Part shown: positions 6,796 through 15,348 of the stretch, piece after piece
Numbering within the stretch: position 1 is the stretch's first letter
How the letters are laid out: every line of letters starts with the position of its first letter
Source: Caldimonas tepidiphila
Lineage (GTDB): Bacteria > Pseudomonadota > Gammaproteobacteria > Burkholderiales > Burkholderiaceae_C
Assembly (NCBI RefSeq): GCF_003569765.1
Contig: NZ_QXMG01000049.1
Location: 1-41,744 of the forward strand
Length of the DNA: 41,744 nt
Direction of reading: 5' to 3'
Position numbers and translations under genes: made by a program
The notes under the pieces: generated by a model
The model's database searches: none
The model's input: the letters and a program-made list of their open reading frames with translations, nothing else
What the model was told of the DNA's origin: nothing

Positions 6796-6869
6796 TTCGA
6801 ACCCGCGGTGGGCTGTTAACCCACACACGCTTTCCAGGCGTGCGACTTAAACCACTCATCCATCTCTCC
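6779..6869 (-). tRNA. tRNA-Ser(GGA)
   Basis: The 91-nt gene has acceptor arms GGAGAGA and TCTCTCC, a long variable arm, the GGTTCGAATCC T-arm, discriminator G and encoded CCA. The anticodon loop CTGGAAA gives anticodon GGA, reading UCC and UCU. It is the integration target of the 6.2-kb element. Confidence 0.97.
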
Positions 6870-6901
6870 AGGATTCGGGTCTCGCGCTAGCGAAGTTCGC
6901 C

Positions 6902-6907
6902 ATTGTA
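6902..6907 (-). promoter_or_regulatory. Probable -10 element of tRNA-Ser promoter
   Basis: TACAAT on the minus strand lies 33 bp upstream of the mature tRNA 5' end. The -35 region overlaps the T tract of the livK terminator and has no good TTGACA match. Confidence 0.5.
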
Positions 6908-6921
6908 GCAAGTTTTTGGAA

Positions 6922-6947
6922 GAAAAAAGCCCGCCTTGCGGCGGGCT
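6922..6947 (-). terminator. Intrinsic terminator of the livK-like gene
   Basis: AGCCCGCC (6928-6935) and GGCGGGCT (6940-6947) form an 8-bp stem with a TTGC loop, followed on the minus strand by T6. It lies 46 bp past the stop codon at 6994. Confidence 0.9.
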
Positions 6948-6993
6948 CGTGCGGCGATGCTTCGCGGAGCGTCGCTCGTGATGTCGGAGTCGC

Positions 6994-8133
6994 TCAGCGG
7001 ACCACGGCGATCTGCTCGCGCTTGCCACCCTTGAAGGTGAACAGCGTCAGCGCGCCGTTCTTGATGTCGCCCTTCTCGTCGAAGCCGATCGCGCCGGTCA
7101 CGCCCTTGTAGCCGTCGGTCTTCGCCAGCACCGGAAGGTACTTGGCAGGCTCCGTCGAGCCGGCCTTCTGCATCGCGGCGACCATCACGTTGACGGCGTC
7201 GTAGACGTAGGGCGCGTAGAGCTGCACGTCGGTGTTGAACTTCTTCTTGAAGGCGACACGGAAGTCCTCCATCGCCTTCTTCTCGGCCCCCTCGACCCCG
7301 CCGGCCTCGGCGCAGACGACCTGGCCGTCGGCCAGCGTGCCGGAGGCGAGCTTGGGCAGCTCGCCCGTGCAGATGCCGTCGCCGCCCATGAACTTGACGT
7401 TGAGGCCGAGCTGCTTCATCTGGCGCAGCATCGGGCCGGCCACCGCGTCCATGCCGCCATAGAAGACCACGTCCGGCTTCTTGGCCTTGATGGAGGTCAG
7501 GATGGCGGTGAAGTCCGTCGCCTTGTCGTTGGTGAACTCGCGTGCGACGATCTTGCCGCCGGAGGCCTTCACGCCCTTCTCGAATTCGTCGGCCACGCCC
7601 TGCCCGTAGGCGGTGCGGTCGTCGATCACCGCGATGCTCTTGCCCTTGAGCTCGTTGACGGCGTAGCGGCCGAGCGTGCCGCCGAGATGCACGTCGTCAG
7701 CCACGACGCGGAAGGCGGTCTTGAAGCCCTGGCGGGTGTACTTGGGGTTGGTCGCCGACGGCGAGATCTGCGGGACGCCCGCGTCGCTGTAGATCTTGGA
7801 GGCCGGGATCGTGGTGCCGGAGTTCAGGTGCCCGACCACGCCCACGACCTTGGAGTCGATCAGCTTCTGCGCCGCCGCGGTGCCCTGCTTCGGATCGCCC
7901 GCGTCATCCTCGGCCAGCAGTTCGAACCGGACCTTCTTGCCGCCGATCGTCACGCCCTTGGCATTGAGTTCGTCGATCGCCATGCGGGCGCCCATCTCGT
8001 TGTCCTTGCCGAGGTGCGCGATCGCACCGCTGGTCGGACCCACGTGCCCGATGCGCACCACCTCCTGTGCCATGACCGCACCGCCCATCGACAGCGCCAT
8101 GGCTCCCACGATCAGATTCACTTTGTAGTTCAT
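6994..8133 (-). CDS. livK: Branched-chain amino acid ABC transporter substrate-binding protein (LivK/LivJ family)
   Basis: A 379-aa periplasmic binding protein of the type I fold. A Sec signal peptide (residues 1-22, cleaved after VMAQ) precedes the mature start EVVRIGHVGP. Family motifs include GPTSGAIAHLGKD, GVVGHLNSGTTIPA near residue 100, the hinge AFRVVADD and YAPYVYDAV near 320. These proteins deliver Leu, Ile, Val or related substrates (amides, short-chain acids) to a LivHMGF permease. The permease genes are not in this window, so the gene is monocistronic here and the real ligand is unknown. It ends at a strong terminator just before tRNA-Ser. Confidence 0.95.
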   Translation of the reverse strand: MNYKVNLIVGAMALSMGGAVMAQEVVRIGHVGPTSGAIAHLGKDNEMGARMAIDELNAKGVTIGGKKVRFELLAEDDAGDPKQGTAAAQKLIDSKVVGVVGHLNSGTTIPASKIYSDAGVPQISPSATNPKYTRQGFKTAFRVVADDVHLGGTLGRYAVNELKGKSIAVIDDRTAYGQGVADEFEKGVKASGGKIVAREFTNDKATDFTAILTSIKAKKPDVVFYGGMDAVAGPMLRQMKQLGLNVKFMGGDGICTGELPKLASGTLADGQVVCAEAGGVEGAEKKAMEDFRVAFKKKFNTDVQLYAPYVYDAVNVMVAAMQKAGSTEPAKYLPVLAKTDGYKGVTGAIGFDEKGDIKNGALTLFTFKGGKREQIAVVR

Positions 8134-8244
8134 GAACTTACTCCAGTTTGGGAAACGTTGAGGGGACCTTTATTGCTCAACCCCCGAACGATACTGCAAA
8201 GATCCGCTCCCGGGCTTCATGGTCAGCCCGGGGCTGCGCGCCGG

Positions 8245-8565
8245 TCAGCGCGCGCGGGAGCGCGACAACTCCTGCACCACGGCGCGCGACAGGATCTCGC
8301 CGAGCATCGAGGCCAGGTCGTCTCGGGCCTCACGGATCATCTGGTCGGTGGCGCGCGCGATCGCGGGCGCGAGGATCTCCCGCAGCCGCGTCTCGAGCAT
8401 CAGGTCGACCTGGAGTTCGAGTTCGCGCATCACGCGGCTGATCAGCTCGCCCTCCGTGATCGCGAGACCGCCCGGGCCTGCGTCCGGCGTCGGTTCGGCC
8501 GGGGACTCGACGATCTCGGTCAGGACCGGCAGCGGGTGGGGGGGCAGCGCGCGCGGCAGGCTCAT
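8245..8565 (-). CDS. Conserved hypothetical protein, translationally coupled to holC
   Basis: The 106-aa product starts MSLPRALPPHPL. Its ATG (8565-8563) overlaps the holC stop in a 4-bp ATGA, deciding the start over a longer open frame. The N-terminal 40 residues are Pro-rich. Residues 40-100 form an amphipathic helical region (LISRVMRELELQVDLMLE, then RDDLASMLGEILSRAV). I know no function for it. The coupling to the clamp-loader chi subunit suggests co-expression, not a proven shared role. Confidence 0.8.
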   Translation of the reverse strand: MSLPRALPPHPLPVLTEIVESPAEPTPDAGPGGLAITEGELISRVMRELELQVDLMLETRLREILAPAIARATDQMIREARDDLASMLGEILSRAVVQELSRSRAR

Positions 8566-8987
8566 GGAGCGACCTCGTGTTTCTTGATGGTGTAGCCGCG
8601 CTCGGCGTAGTGCTTCCATCGCTGGCGGCCCGCCTGGCGTTCCTGCGGGTCGCGCGAGACGAGCTCGATCAGGCGCTCGAAACGCTCGAAGCCCGCCGGG
8701 ACCTCGGCACCGAGGTTGACCAGCACGTTCGTCGGCGGCAGCCCCTCGGTGGAGGGTGCCAGCCAGATCGCGGTGTGCGCGGCGAGCGGGCCGCTCGCCT
8801 GCCGCACGTGCGCATGCGGCACGAACTCGCGCGGCTCGAAAGTCCACAGCGCACGGTCGAGTTCGCGCAGCAGCGGCTCGGGCCCGAGCGCCGCCACGCG
8901 CGCGCCGGCACGCCAGGCCTTGCGCAGCAGCCGGCAGGCGTAGTCGAGCCGGTCGGGCATGTTGAAGTGGAAGGTGATCTCGGTCAT
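8562..8987 (-). CDS. holC: DNA polymerase III subunit chi
   Basis: At 141 aa it matches the usual chi length. It begins MTEITFHFNMPDRLDYACRL and has the family's WLAPSTEGLPPTNVLVNLG segment and the C-terminal RWKHYAERGY. Chi bridges the clamp loader (through psi) to single-stranded DNA-binding protein during lagging-strand synthesis. It sits 43 bp downstream of pepA on the same strand, the common proteobacterial pepA-holC order, and overlaps the downstream 106-aa gene by 4 bp. Confidence 0.93.
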   Translation of the reverse strand: MTEITFHFNMPDRLDYACRLLRKAWRAGARVAALGPEPLLRELDRALWTFEPREFVPHAHVRQASGPLAAHTAIWLAPSTEGLPPTNVLVNLGAEVPAGFERFERLIELVSRDPQERQAGRQRWKHYAERGYTIKKHEVAP

Positions 8988-9030
8988 GCCGCCGCCCTGG
9001 GGGCCACTCGACGAGGCTGGCCCGCCACTC

Positions 9031-10491
9031 TCAACGCGCCCGGCCGAGCACGAAATGCGTCAGCAGCGGCACCGGGCGGCCGGTCGCGCCCTTGGCCGCG
9101 CCGGATTTCCAGGCGGTGCCGGCGATGTCGAGGTGCGCCCAGCGGTACTTGCCGGTGAACTTGCGCAGGAACATCGCCGCGGTGACCGCGCCGCCGGCGC
9201 GCCCGCCGACGTTGCCCATGTCGGCGAAGTTGCTCTTGAGCGCCTCGTCGTACTCCTCGTCGAGCGGCATGCGCCAGCAGGGGTCGAGCGCCGCCTGCCC
9301 GGACAGCTCCAGCGCCTGCGCGAGCTCGTCATCGGCGGTGAAGAGGCCGCTGCGGTGGTGGCCGAGCGCGATCACGCAGGCGCCGGTGAGCGTGGCGATG
9401 TCGATCACGACCGCCGGCTTGAAGCGCTCGACGTAGGTCAGCGCGTCGCACAGGATCAGCCGCCCTTCCGCATCGGTGTTGAGGATCTCGATGGTCTGGC
9501 CGGACATGCTCGTGACCACGTCGCCGGGCTTGACCGCGCGGCCGTCGGGCATGTTCTCGCAGGCCGGGATCACGCCGACGACGTTGACCTTCGGCTTGAG
9601 GCGGCCGATCGCGGCGAAGGTGCCGAGCACGCTCGCCGCGCCGCCCATGTCGAACTTCATCTCGTCCATCTCGGCGGCGGGCTTGATCGAGATGCCGCCG
9701 GTGTCGAAGGTGATGCCCTTGCCGACCAGCACCACCGGCGCCTCGCCGCGGCCCGCGCCCTCGTGCTTCATCACGATGAAGCGCAGCGGCTCCTCGCTGC
9801 CCTGCGCGACGGCGAGGAAGGCGCCCATGCCGAGCTTCTCGACCGCGCGGCGATCGAGCACCTCGACCTTGAAGCCGTGCTGCTGGCCGAGCTCGCGCGC
9901 CTGCTCCGCGAGGAAGCTCGGCGTGCAGTGGTTGCCGGGACGGTTGGCGCATTCGCGCGCGACGCGCACGCCTTCGGCGATCGCGCTGCCGCGCGCGAGT
10001 GCGGCGTCGAGCGCGCGCGCCTCGGTCTTCGCGCACAGCAGGCTCACGCGCTGCGGCTCCCAGGCCGGCTGGGCGCTCGGCTTGGTGTGACGGTAGACGT
10101 AGGCGGCATCCGAGAAGGCGGCGACCAGCGCCTCGGCGTGCTCGGCGGTCAGCCCGGTGTCGCCGGCCAGCAGCACGCCGAGCTGCTTCGCGGGGCCGTT
10201 CTTCAGCAGGCCGATGGCGGACGCGAGCGCGTTGCGCAGCGCCTTCGCGCCGGCGTCGGCGGCGGTCGCGAGCACGACGCGGCGCACCTTCAGGCCGGGC
10301 GGCCGGTGGATGTAGAGCGTGCGCCCGGGCTTGAGCTGGAGGTCGCCGGCCGCGAGGGCGTCGGCGACCAGCTCGTTCAGCGGCGACTCGAGCGACTGCG
10401 CGTCGGCATCGACCGGCAGCACGACGACGAGCGTGTCGCCGGAAAGCTTGGCAAGTCCGCCGGCTCCGGCGGTCTGGGAACGGAAGTCCAT
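9031..10491 (-). CDS. pepA: Leucyl aminopeptidase (M17 family)
   Basis: A 486-aa cytosolic aminopeptidase that removes N-terminal residues; in Enterobacteria PepA also binds DNA. The signature NTDAEGRL is at 338-345. Metal ligands by family comparison are K258, D263, D281, D340 and E342 (GKGITFDTGG, then MKFDMGGA). The N-terminal macro-like domain covers about 1-165. I chose the ATG at 10491 (MDFRSQ) because the family usually begins MDF near this point; a second ATG at 10515 would add eight residues. It is divergent from lptF, with the two starts only 26 bp apart, so each promoter must overlap the other gene's 5' region. Confidence 0.97.
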   Translation of the reverse strand: MDFRSQTAGAGGLAKLSGDTLVVVLPVDADAQSLESPLNELVADALAAGDLQLKPGRTLYIHRPPGLKVRRVVLATAADAGAKALRNALASAIGLLKNGPAKQLGVLLAGDTGLTAEHAEALVAAFSDAAYVYRHTKPSAQPAWEPQRVSLLCAKTEARALDAALARGSAIAEGVRVARECANRPGNHCTPSFLAEQARELGQQHGFKVEVLDRRAVEKLGMGAFLAVAQGSEEPLRFIVMKHEGAGRGEAPVVLVGKGITFDTGGISIKPAAEMDEMKFDMGGAASVLGTFAAIGRLKPKVNVVGVIPACENMPDGRAVKPGDVVTSMSGQTIEILNTDAEGRLILCDALTYVERFKPAVVIDIATLTGACVIALGHHRSGLFTADDELAQALELSGQAALDPCWRMPLDEEYDEALKSNFADMGNVGGRAGGAVTAAMFLRKFTGKYRWAHLDIAGTAWKSGAAKGATGRPVPLLTHFVLGRAR

Positions 10492-10517
10492 AATGTCGGG
10501 GCCCTTGTGATCCATTG

Positions 10518-11609
10518 ATGTTATTCGATTCCTCCCTCCGACGAGAGCTGGCCCGCAGCTTCGGCGCGACCCTCGCGATCCTGCTGACCATCGTGATGAC
10601 GATGATGCTGATCCGCATGCTCGGGCAGGCGGCGAGCGGCGCGGTCGCGCCCCAGCATGTCGTGCTGCTGATGGGCTTCACAGTGCTCGGGCACCTGCCG
10701 ACGCTGCTGAGCCTGTCGCTGTTCGTCGCCGTCGTCAGCACGCTGTCGCGCATGTACCGCGACAGCGAGATGACGATCTGGTTCGCCAGCGGCCTGGCGC
10801 TGCGGCGCTTCGTGCGCCCGGTGGCGCGACTGGCATGGCCGGTGGTGCTGGGCGTGGGGCTGCTGTCGCTGTTCGCCTGGCCGTGGAGCCACCGCTACAT
10901 CGCCGAGCTGCGGCAGCTCTACGAGCAGCGCTCCGATCTGTCGCGCGTCGCGCCGGGCCAGTTCCAGAGCTCGCGCGACGGCCGGCGCGTCTTCTTTATC
11001 GAGCGCAACACCGATGACGGCAGCACCGGCCGCAACGTCTTCATCCTCACGAGCGAGGGCGAGCGCGAGTCGGTGACCTCGGCGCGCTCGGGCCGGCTGG
11101 AGACGGTGGGAGACGACCGGGTGCTGGTGCTCGACAAGGGCCAGCGCGTGGACCTCGACCTCGCCAGCGGCGAGCGCCGCATCGCGCGCTTCGAGACCTA
11201 CCGCATCGTGGTCGGCGAGCACACGCAGGCCGGCGCGGACAACCGGCCGCCGCGCGCGCGCAGCACGCCGGAGCTGCTGCGCGAGCCGACGCCGCGCCAT
11301 CTCGGCGAGCTGGTGTGGCGGCTCGGCGCGCCGCTGACGGCGATCAACCTGATGGTGCTCGGGCTCGGCCTCGCGGCGACGAATCCGCGGCGCGGCAGCA
11401 GCTGGAACCTGATCCTCGCGCTGCTGACCTTCGTCGTCTACTTCAACCTGCTCAACCTGAGCCAGGCCTGGGTGGCGAGCGAGCGGCTCGGCCCGCTCAC
11501 CGCGCTCGCGCTCGTGCACGGCGGCATGGCCCTGCTGGCCTGGGGACTGCTGTGGTGGCGCGACGGCGACCTGCGGCTGCGGCGCGGCGCACGGGGAGCG
11601 GCGGCATGA
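10518..11609 (+). CDS. lptF: LPS export ABC transporter permease LptF
   Basis: A 363-aa inner-membrane protein of the YjgP/YjgQ family. It is one of two permease subunits of the LptB2FG complex that extracts lipopolysaccharide for transport over LptC-A-DE. It has three N-terminal membrane helices (about 17-37, 52-78, 95-118), a periplasmic beta-jellyroll (about 130-265) and three C-terminal helices. The ATG at 10518 gives MLFDSSLRREL, the family start; a TTG three bases earlier is also in frame. The stop overlaps the lptG start (ATGA). Confidence 0.95.
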   Translation: MLFDSSLRRELARSFGATLAILLTIVMTMMLIRMLGQAASGAVAPQHVVLLMGFTVLGHLPTLLSLSLFVAVVSTLSRMYRDSEMTIWFASGLALRRFVRPVARLAWPVVLGVGLLSLFAWPWSHRYIAELRQLYEQRSDLSRVAPGQFQSSRDGRRVFFIERNTDDGSTGRNVFILTSEGERESVTSARSGRLETVGDDRVLVLDKGQRVDLDLASGERRIARFETYRIVVGEHTQAGADNRPPRARSTPELLREPTPRHLGELVWRLGAPLTAINLMVLGLGLAATNPRRGSSWNLILALLTFVVYFNLLNLSQAWVASERLGPLTALALVHGGMALLAWGLLWWRDGDLRLRRGARGAAA

Positions 11610-12709
11610 GGACGGTGCGGCGCCTGCTCTACGGCGACATCCTGTCGGCGGTGGCCTTCACGGCCGTTGCCTTCCTCGCGCTGTTCTTCTTCATCGACTT
11701 CGTCGAGGAGCTCGAGGACCTGGGCCGCAACGGCTACGAGCTGCACGAGGCGCTGCTGCACAGCCTGCTGCAGATGCCGGGGCACCTGTACGAGCTCGCG
11801 CCGATCGCGGTGCTGATCGGCACGATCTTCTCGATGGCGCGCCTGGCGCAATCCTCCGAGTTCACGATCCTGCGCACCAGCGGCCTCGGGCCGCTGCGCG
11901 CGCTCGGGTTGCTCACGGTGCTCGGCGTGATGTTCGGCCTGCTCACCTTCGCCGTCGGCGACTACGTCGCGCCGCTGGCCGAGCAGCAGGCGGTGCTGCT
12001 GAAGTCGCAGCAGGGCCAGGGCGGGGGCGCTGGCGCATGGCTCAAGGACCGGCGCGTCACCGCGGAAGGCGAGCGCAGCTACTCGATCCACGTCGGCAGT
12101 GCCTCGGTGGACGGCGACCTGCGCCAGGTGCGCATCTTCGAGTTCGACACCGACGGCCGCCTGGTGCGCCGCATCGGCGCCGAGCGTGGGCAGGTCATCG
12201 ACGGCGAGGGCTGGCGGCTGGAGAACGTGCGCATCAGCCGCTGGCACGGCGACGATGGCCGCGACGCGCCACGGCTCGCCGACCTGAGGCAGCCCGAACT
12301 CGAGTGGCCGAACGCGATCGGGCGCGGGGTGCTGGCTGCCGCGGTGCTGCGGCCGAAGGACATGTCGACCGTCGAGCTGTGGCGCTACACCGGCCATCTT
12401 GCCGACAACGAGCAGGCTGGCCAGCGCTACGAGATCCAGTTCTGGCGCAAGGCGCTCTACCCGCTCGCCTGCCTCGTGATGATGGCGCTCGCCCTGCCCT
12501 TCGCCTACCTGCGCGCGCGCTCCGGCGGCGTGAGCCTGAAGGTATTCGGCGGCATCATGCTCGGCATCAGCTTCGTGCTGCTCAACAACGTCGCCGCGCA
12601 CATCGGCCTGCTGCAGAACTGGACCCCGTGGCTGGTCGCCGCGGCACCGAGCCTGCTCTACCTGGCCCTGTCGCTGGCCGCCTTCCACTGGCTGGTACGC
12701 CACCGCTGA
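11606..12709 (+). CDS. lptG: LPS export ABC transporter permease LptG
   Basis: A 367-aa partner of LptF. It starts MRTVRRLLYGDILSAV and has helices near residues 12-32, 55-80 and 95-118, a periplasmic domain (about 135-260, with GAWLKDRR and WRLENVRISRW) and three C-terminal helices (LVMMALALPFAYLR, then FGGIMLGISFVLLNN). The ATG overlaps the lptF stop by 4 bp, so the two are translationally coupled, as the heterodimer would need. Confidence 0.95.
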   Translation: MRTVRRLLYGDILSAVAFTAVAFLALFFFIDFVEELEDLGRNGYELHEALLHSLLQMPGHLYELAPIAVLIGTIFSMARLAQSSEFTILRTSGLGPLRALGLLTVLGVMFGLLTFAVGDYVAPLAEQQAVLLKSQQGQGGGAGAWLKDRRVTAEGERSYSIHVGSASVDGDLRQVRIFEFDTDGRLVRRIGAERGQVIDGEGWRLENVRISRWHGDDGRDAPRLADLRQPELEWPNAIGRGVLAAAVLRPKDMSTVELWRYTGHLADNEQAGQRYEIQFWRKALYPLACLVMMALALPFAYLRARSGGVSLKVFGGIMLGISFVLLNNVAAHIGLLQNWTPWLVAAAPSLLYLALSLAAFHWLVRHR

Positions 12710-12724
12710 ACCCCCACCCCTGCC

Positions 12725-13096
12725 ATGACCCGAGGCCTCCTTCTCTTCGCCCACGGTGCCCGCGACCCCAACTGGGCGACGCCTTTCGACGAGGTGGCGC
12801 GCCGCGTGCGCGAAGCCGCCCCCGACCTCGCCGTCGAGCTCGCCTTCCTCGAGTTCATGACGCCGGACATCGCGACCGCCGGCGCGCGGCTGGCCGGGCG
12901 CGGCTGCGACACGGTGAGCGTGGTGCCGCTGTTCCTCGGTGCGGGGGGGCATGTGCGCAAGGACCTGCCTGCGCTGCTGGAAGAACTGTCCCGCGCCCAC
13001 CCGCAGGTGCGCTGGCAGCTGCAGCCGGCGGTCGGCGAGCTGGCACCGGTGATCGAGGCGATGGCGCGCATGGCGCTCTCGCTGGCCGGCGACTGA
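12725..13096 (+). CDS. CbiX-type sirohydrochlorin chelatase
   Basis: At 123 aa it has the length of single-domain CbiXS chelatases, which insert a metal into sirohydrochlorin. Likely metal-binding histidines are H10 in LLFAHGARDP and H76 in FLGAGGHVRKDLP. It lies 15 bp after lptG and 72 bp before cysB. Siroheme is the cofactor of sulfite reductase, so placement next to cysB fits a sulfur-assimilation role with iron as the metal (as in SirB). A cobalt role in cobalamin synthesis cannot be excluded. Confidence 0.9.
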   Translation: MTRGLLLFAHGARDPNWATPFDEVARRVREAAPDLAVELAFLEFMTPDIATAGARLAGRGCDTVSVVPLFLGAGGHVRKDLPALLEELSRAHPQVRWQLQPAVGELAPVIEAMARMALSLAGD

Positions 13097-13168
13097 GGCC
13101 GCGGGCGACGCGGGCAGCCGGCGCCGCCCGCGGGGATAATCGAGCCCGCCTGCACCACCCTCCTCGCC

Positions 13169-14113
13169 ATGAACCTGCACCAGTTCCGCTTCGTCCAGGA
13201 GGCGGTGCGCCGCAACCTGAATCTCACCGAGACCGCCAAGGCGCTCTACACCTCCCAGCCCGGCATCTCGAAGGCCATCCTCGAGCTCGAGGAGGAGCTC
13301 GGCGTCGACATCTTCGCGCGCCACGGCAAGCGGCTGCGCCGCGTCACCGAGCCGGGACGGCAGGTGCTCAAGTCGATCGAGATCATCCTGCGCGAGGTCG
13401 GCAACCTCAAGCGCATCGGCGAGGAGTTCTCGAAGCAGGACGCGGGCACGCTGTCGATCGCGGCGACGCACACGCAGGCGCGCTACGTGCTGCCTGCGCC
13501 GGTGGCGCAGCTGCGCAAGCGCTTCCCGAAGGTGCACGTGAGCCTGCACCAGGGCACGCCCGAGCAGGTGGCGCAGATGCTGATCGAGGAGCAGGCCGAG
13601 ATCGGCATGGCGACCGAGACGCTGGCGCACCGGGAGGAGCTGGTCACGCTGCCCTGCTACGAGTGGCAGCACGTGGTGGTGATGCCGGCCGAGCATCCGC
13701 TCGCCCGGGTCGAGCACCTGACGCTCGAGCAGCTCGCGGCCGAGCCGCTGATCTCCTACCACCCCTCCTTCACCGGCCGCACGAAGATCGACCACGCCTT
13801 CGCGCTGAAGCAGCTCAAGCCCACCGTGGTGCTGGAAGCGATCGACGCCGACGTGATCAAGACCTACGTGCGGCTCGGCCTCGGCATCGGCGTGGTGGCC
13901 GAGATGGCGGTGCGCGACGACCCGCCCAGCAGCGAGCTCGTGTGGCGGCCGGTCGGCCACCTGTTCGGCACCAACGTGGCGCGCGTGGCCTTCAAGCGCG
14001 GCGCCTACCTGCGCAATTTCGTCTACGCCTTCGCCGAGCTGACCTCGGAGCGGCTGACGCGCTCGCTGATCGAACGCGCGATGGGCGCGGAAGGACAACT
14101 CTATGAACTCTGA
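13169..14113 (+). CDS. cysB: CysB-like LysR-family transcriptional regulator
   Basis: A 314-aa LysR-type regulator that is close to CysB throughout. The N-terminal winged helix-turn-helix reads MNLHQFRFVQEAV with NLTETAKALYTSQPGISKAI (about 16-38). The effector domain includes the CysB-typical THTQARYVLP and YHPSFTGRTKID motifs. CysB activates sulfate assimilation genes in response to N-acetylserine. The next gene overlaps its stop by 11 bp, and a sirohydrochlorin chelatase lies upstream. Confidence 0.95.
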   Translation: MNLHQFRFVQEAVRRNLNLTETAKALYTSQPGISKAILELEEELGVDIFARHGKRLRRVTEPGRQVLKSIEIILREVGNLKRIGEEFSKQDAGTLSIAATHTQARYVLPAPVAQLRKRFPKVHVSLHQGTPEQVAQMLIEEQAEIGMATETLAHREELVTLPCYEWQHVVVMPAEHPLARVEHLTLEQLAAEPLISYHPSFTGRTKIDHAFALKQLKPTVVLEAIDADVIKTYVRLGLGIGVVAEMAVRDDPPSSELVWRPVGHLFGTNVARVAFKRGAYLRNFVYAFAELTSERLTRSLIERAMGAEGQLYEL

Positions 14114-15308
14114 ACCTGAACGGACGAACGTCCAGACTTCGTCGCCGCGCACGCCGGCGCTGCAGAGCAAGCTGCCGCGGGTCGGCACCACCGTGTTCAC
14201 CGTGATGTCGGCGCTCGCGCAGCAGCACGGCGCGGTCAACCTCGGCCAGGGATTCCCGGACTTCCCCTGCGATCCCGCACTGGTGGACTGCGTCACCGAC
14301 GCGATGCGCGCCGGCCACAACCAGTACCCGCCGATGACCGGGGTCCCGGCGCTGCGCGAGGCGATCGCCGCGAAGATCGCGACGCTCTACGGGCACCGCT
14401 ACGACGCGAACAGCGAGATCACCGTGACCGCGGGCGCGACGCAGGCGATCCTGACCGCGATCCTCGCCGTCGTGCGCCCCGGCGACGAGGTGATCGTGCT
14501 CGAGCCCTGCTACGACAGCTACGAGCCGAACATCGCGCTGGCCGGGGGCAAGGCGGTGTTCGTGCCGCTCGGCCGCGATGGCGAGGCCGGCAGCTTCCGG
14601 CCCGACTTCGAGCGCATCGCCGCCGCGATCACGCCGCGCACGCGGGCGATCCTCGTCAACACGCCGCACAACCCGAGCGCGACGGTCTGGAGCGCCGAGG
14701 ACATGCAACGGCTCGACGAGCTGCTGCGCCCGACCGACATCCTGGTGATCTCCGACGAGGTCTACGAGCACATGGTGTTCGACGGCCGCGCGCACGAGAG
14801 CGTCGCACGCCACCCGCATCTGGCAGCGCGCAGCTTCATCGTCTCGAGCTTCGGCAAGACCTATCACGTCACCGGCTGGAAGGTCGGCTACGTCGCCGCG
14901 CCCGCGCCTCTGATGGCCGAGTTCCGCAAGGTCCACCAGTTCAACGTCTTCACCGTCAACACGCCGGTGCAGCACGGCCTGGCGCGCTACATGGCCGAGC
15001 CGCGCCCCTACCTCGAGCTGCCGGCCTTCTATCAGCGCAAGCGCGACCTGTTTCGCGACGGGCTGGCGCGCACCCGCTTCCGGCTGCTGCCGAGCGAGGG
15101 CAGCTATTTCCAGTGCGTCGACTACTCGGCGATCAGCGAGCTCGGGGAGAGCGACTTCTGCCGCTGGCTCACTGCCGAGATCGGCGTGGCGGCAATCCCG
15201 CTGTCGGCCTTCTACGAGGGCGGACGCGAGCAGGGCATCGTGCGCTTCTGCTTCGCCAAGCGCGACGAGACGCTGCACGCGGCGTTGGAGCGGCTCGCCC
15301 GCCTGTGA
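14103..15308 (+). CDS. PLP-dependent aminotransferase, methionine/kynurenine type (YbdL-like)
   Basis: A 401-aa fold-type I aminotransferase, class I/II. Family motifs are NLGQGFPDFP (46-55), GATQAIL, NTPHNPSATVWS (N190), ISDEVYEH (D218, Y221) and SSFGKTYHVTGWK, with the PLP lysine at K252. The GFPDFP start is typical of YbdL-like methionine aminotransferases, which act on methionine and 4-methylthio-2-oxobutanoate. GGAAGGAC precedes the ATG. The 11-bp overlap with cysB implies co-expression with sulfur regulation and fits a methionine-salvage role. Kynurenine or glutamine transaminase activity is an alternative. Confidence 0.88.
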   Translation: MNSEPERTNVQTSSPRTPALQSKLPRVGTTVFTVMSALAQQHGAVNLGQGFPDFPCDPALVDCVTDAMRAGHNQYPPMTGVPALREAIAAKIATLYGHRYDANSEITVTAGATQAILTAILAVVRPGDEVIVLEPCYDSYEPNIALAGGKAVFVPLGRDGEAGSFRPDFERIAAAITPRTRAILVNTPHNPSATVWSAEDMQRLDELLRPTDILVISDEVYEHMVFDGRAHESVARHPHLAARSFIVSSFGKTYHVTGWKVGYVAAPAPLMAEFRKVHQFNVFTVNTPVQHGLARYMAEPRPYLELPAFYQRKRDLFRDGLARTRFRLLPSEGSYFQCVDYSAISELGESDFCRWLTAEIGVAAIPLSAFYEGGREQGIVRFCFAKRDETLHAALERLARL

Positions 15309-15348
15309 CGCCGGGCTCGCGGGCCGTGGCGACCGCCGGCACCCGCGC

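Noticed and set aside
8959-10518. A 519-codon open frame on the plus strand
   Set aside because: It is antisense to pepA, which has all its catalytic motifs. Long antisense frames are expected at this GC content.
11438-14320. A 960-codon open frame on the minus strand
   Set aside because: It is antisense to lptF, lptG, the chelatase and cysB, all clear families. The composition is Arg/His/Glu-rich shadow sequence.
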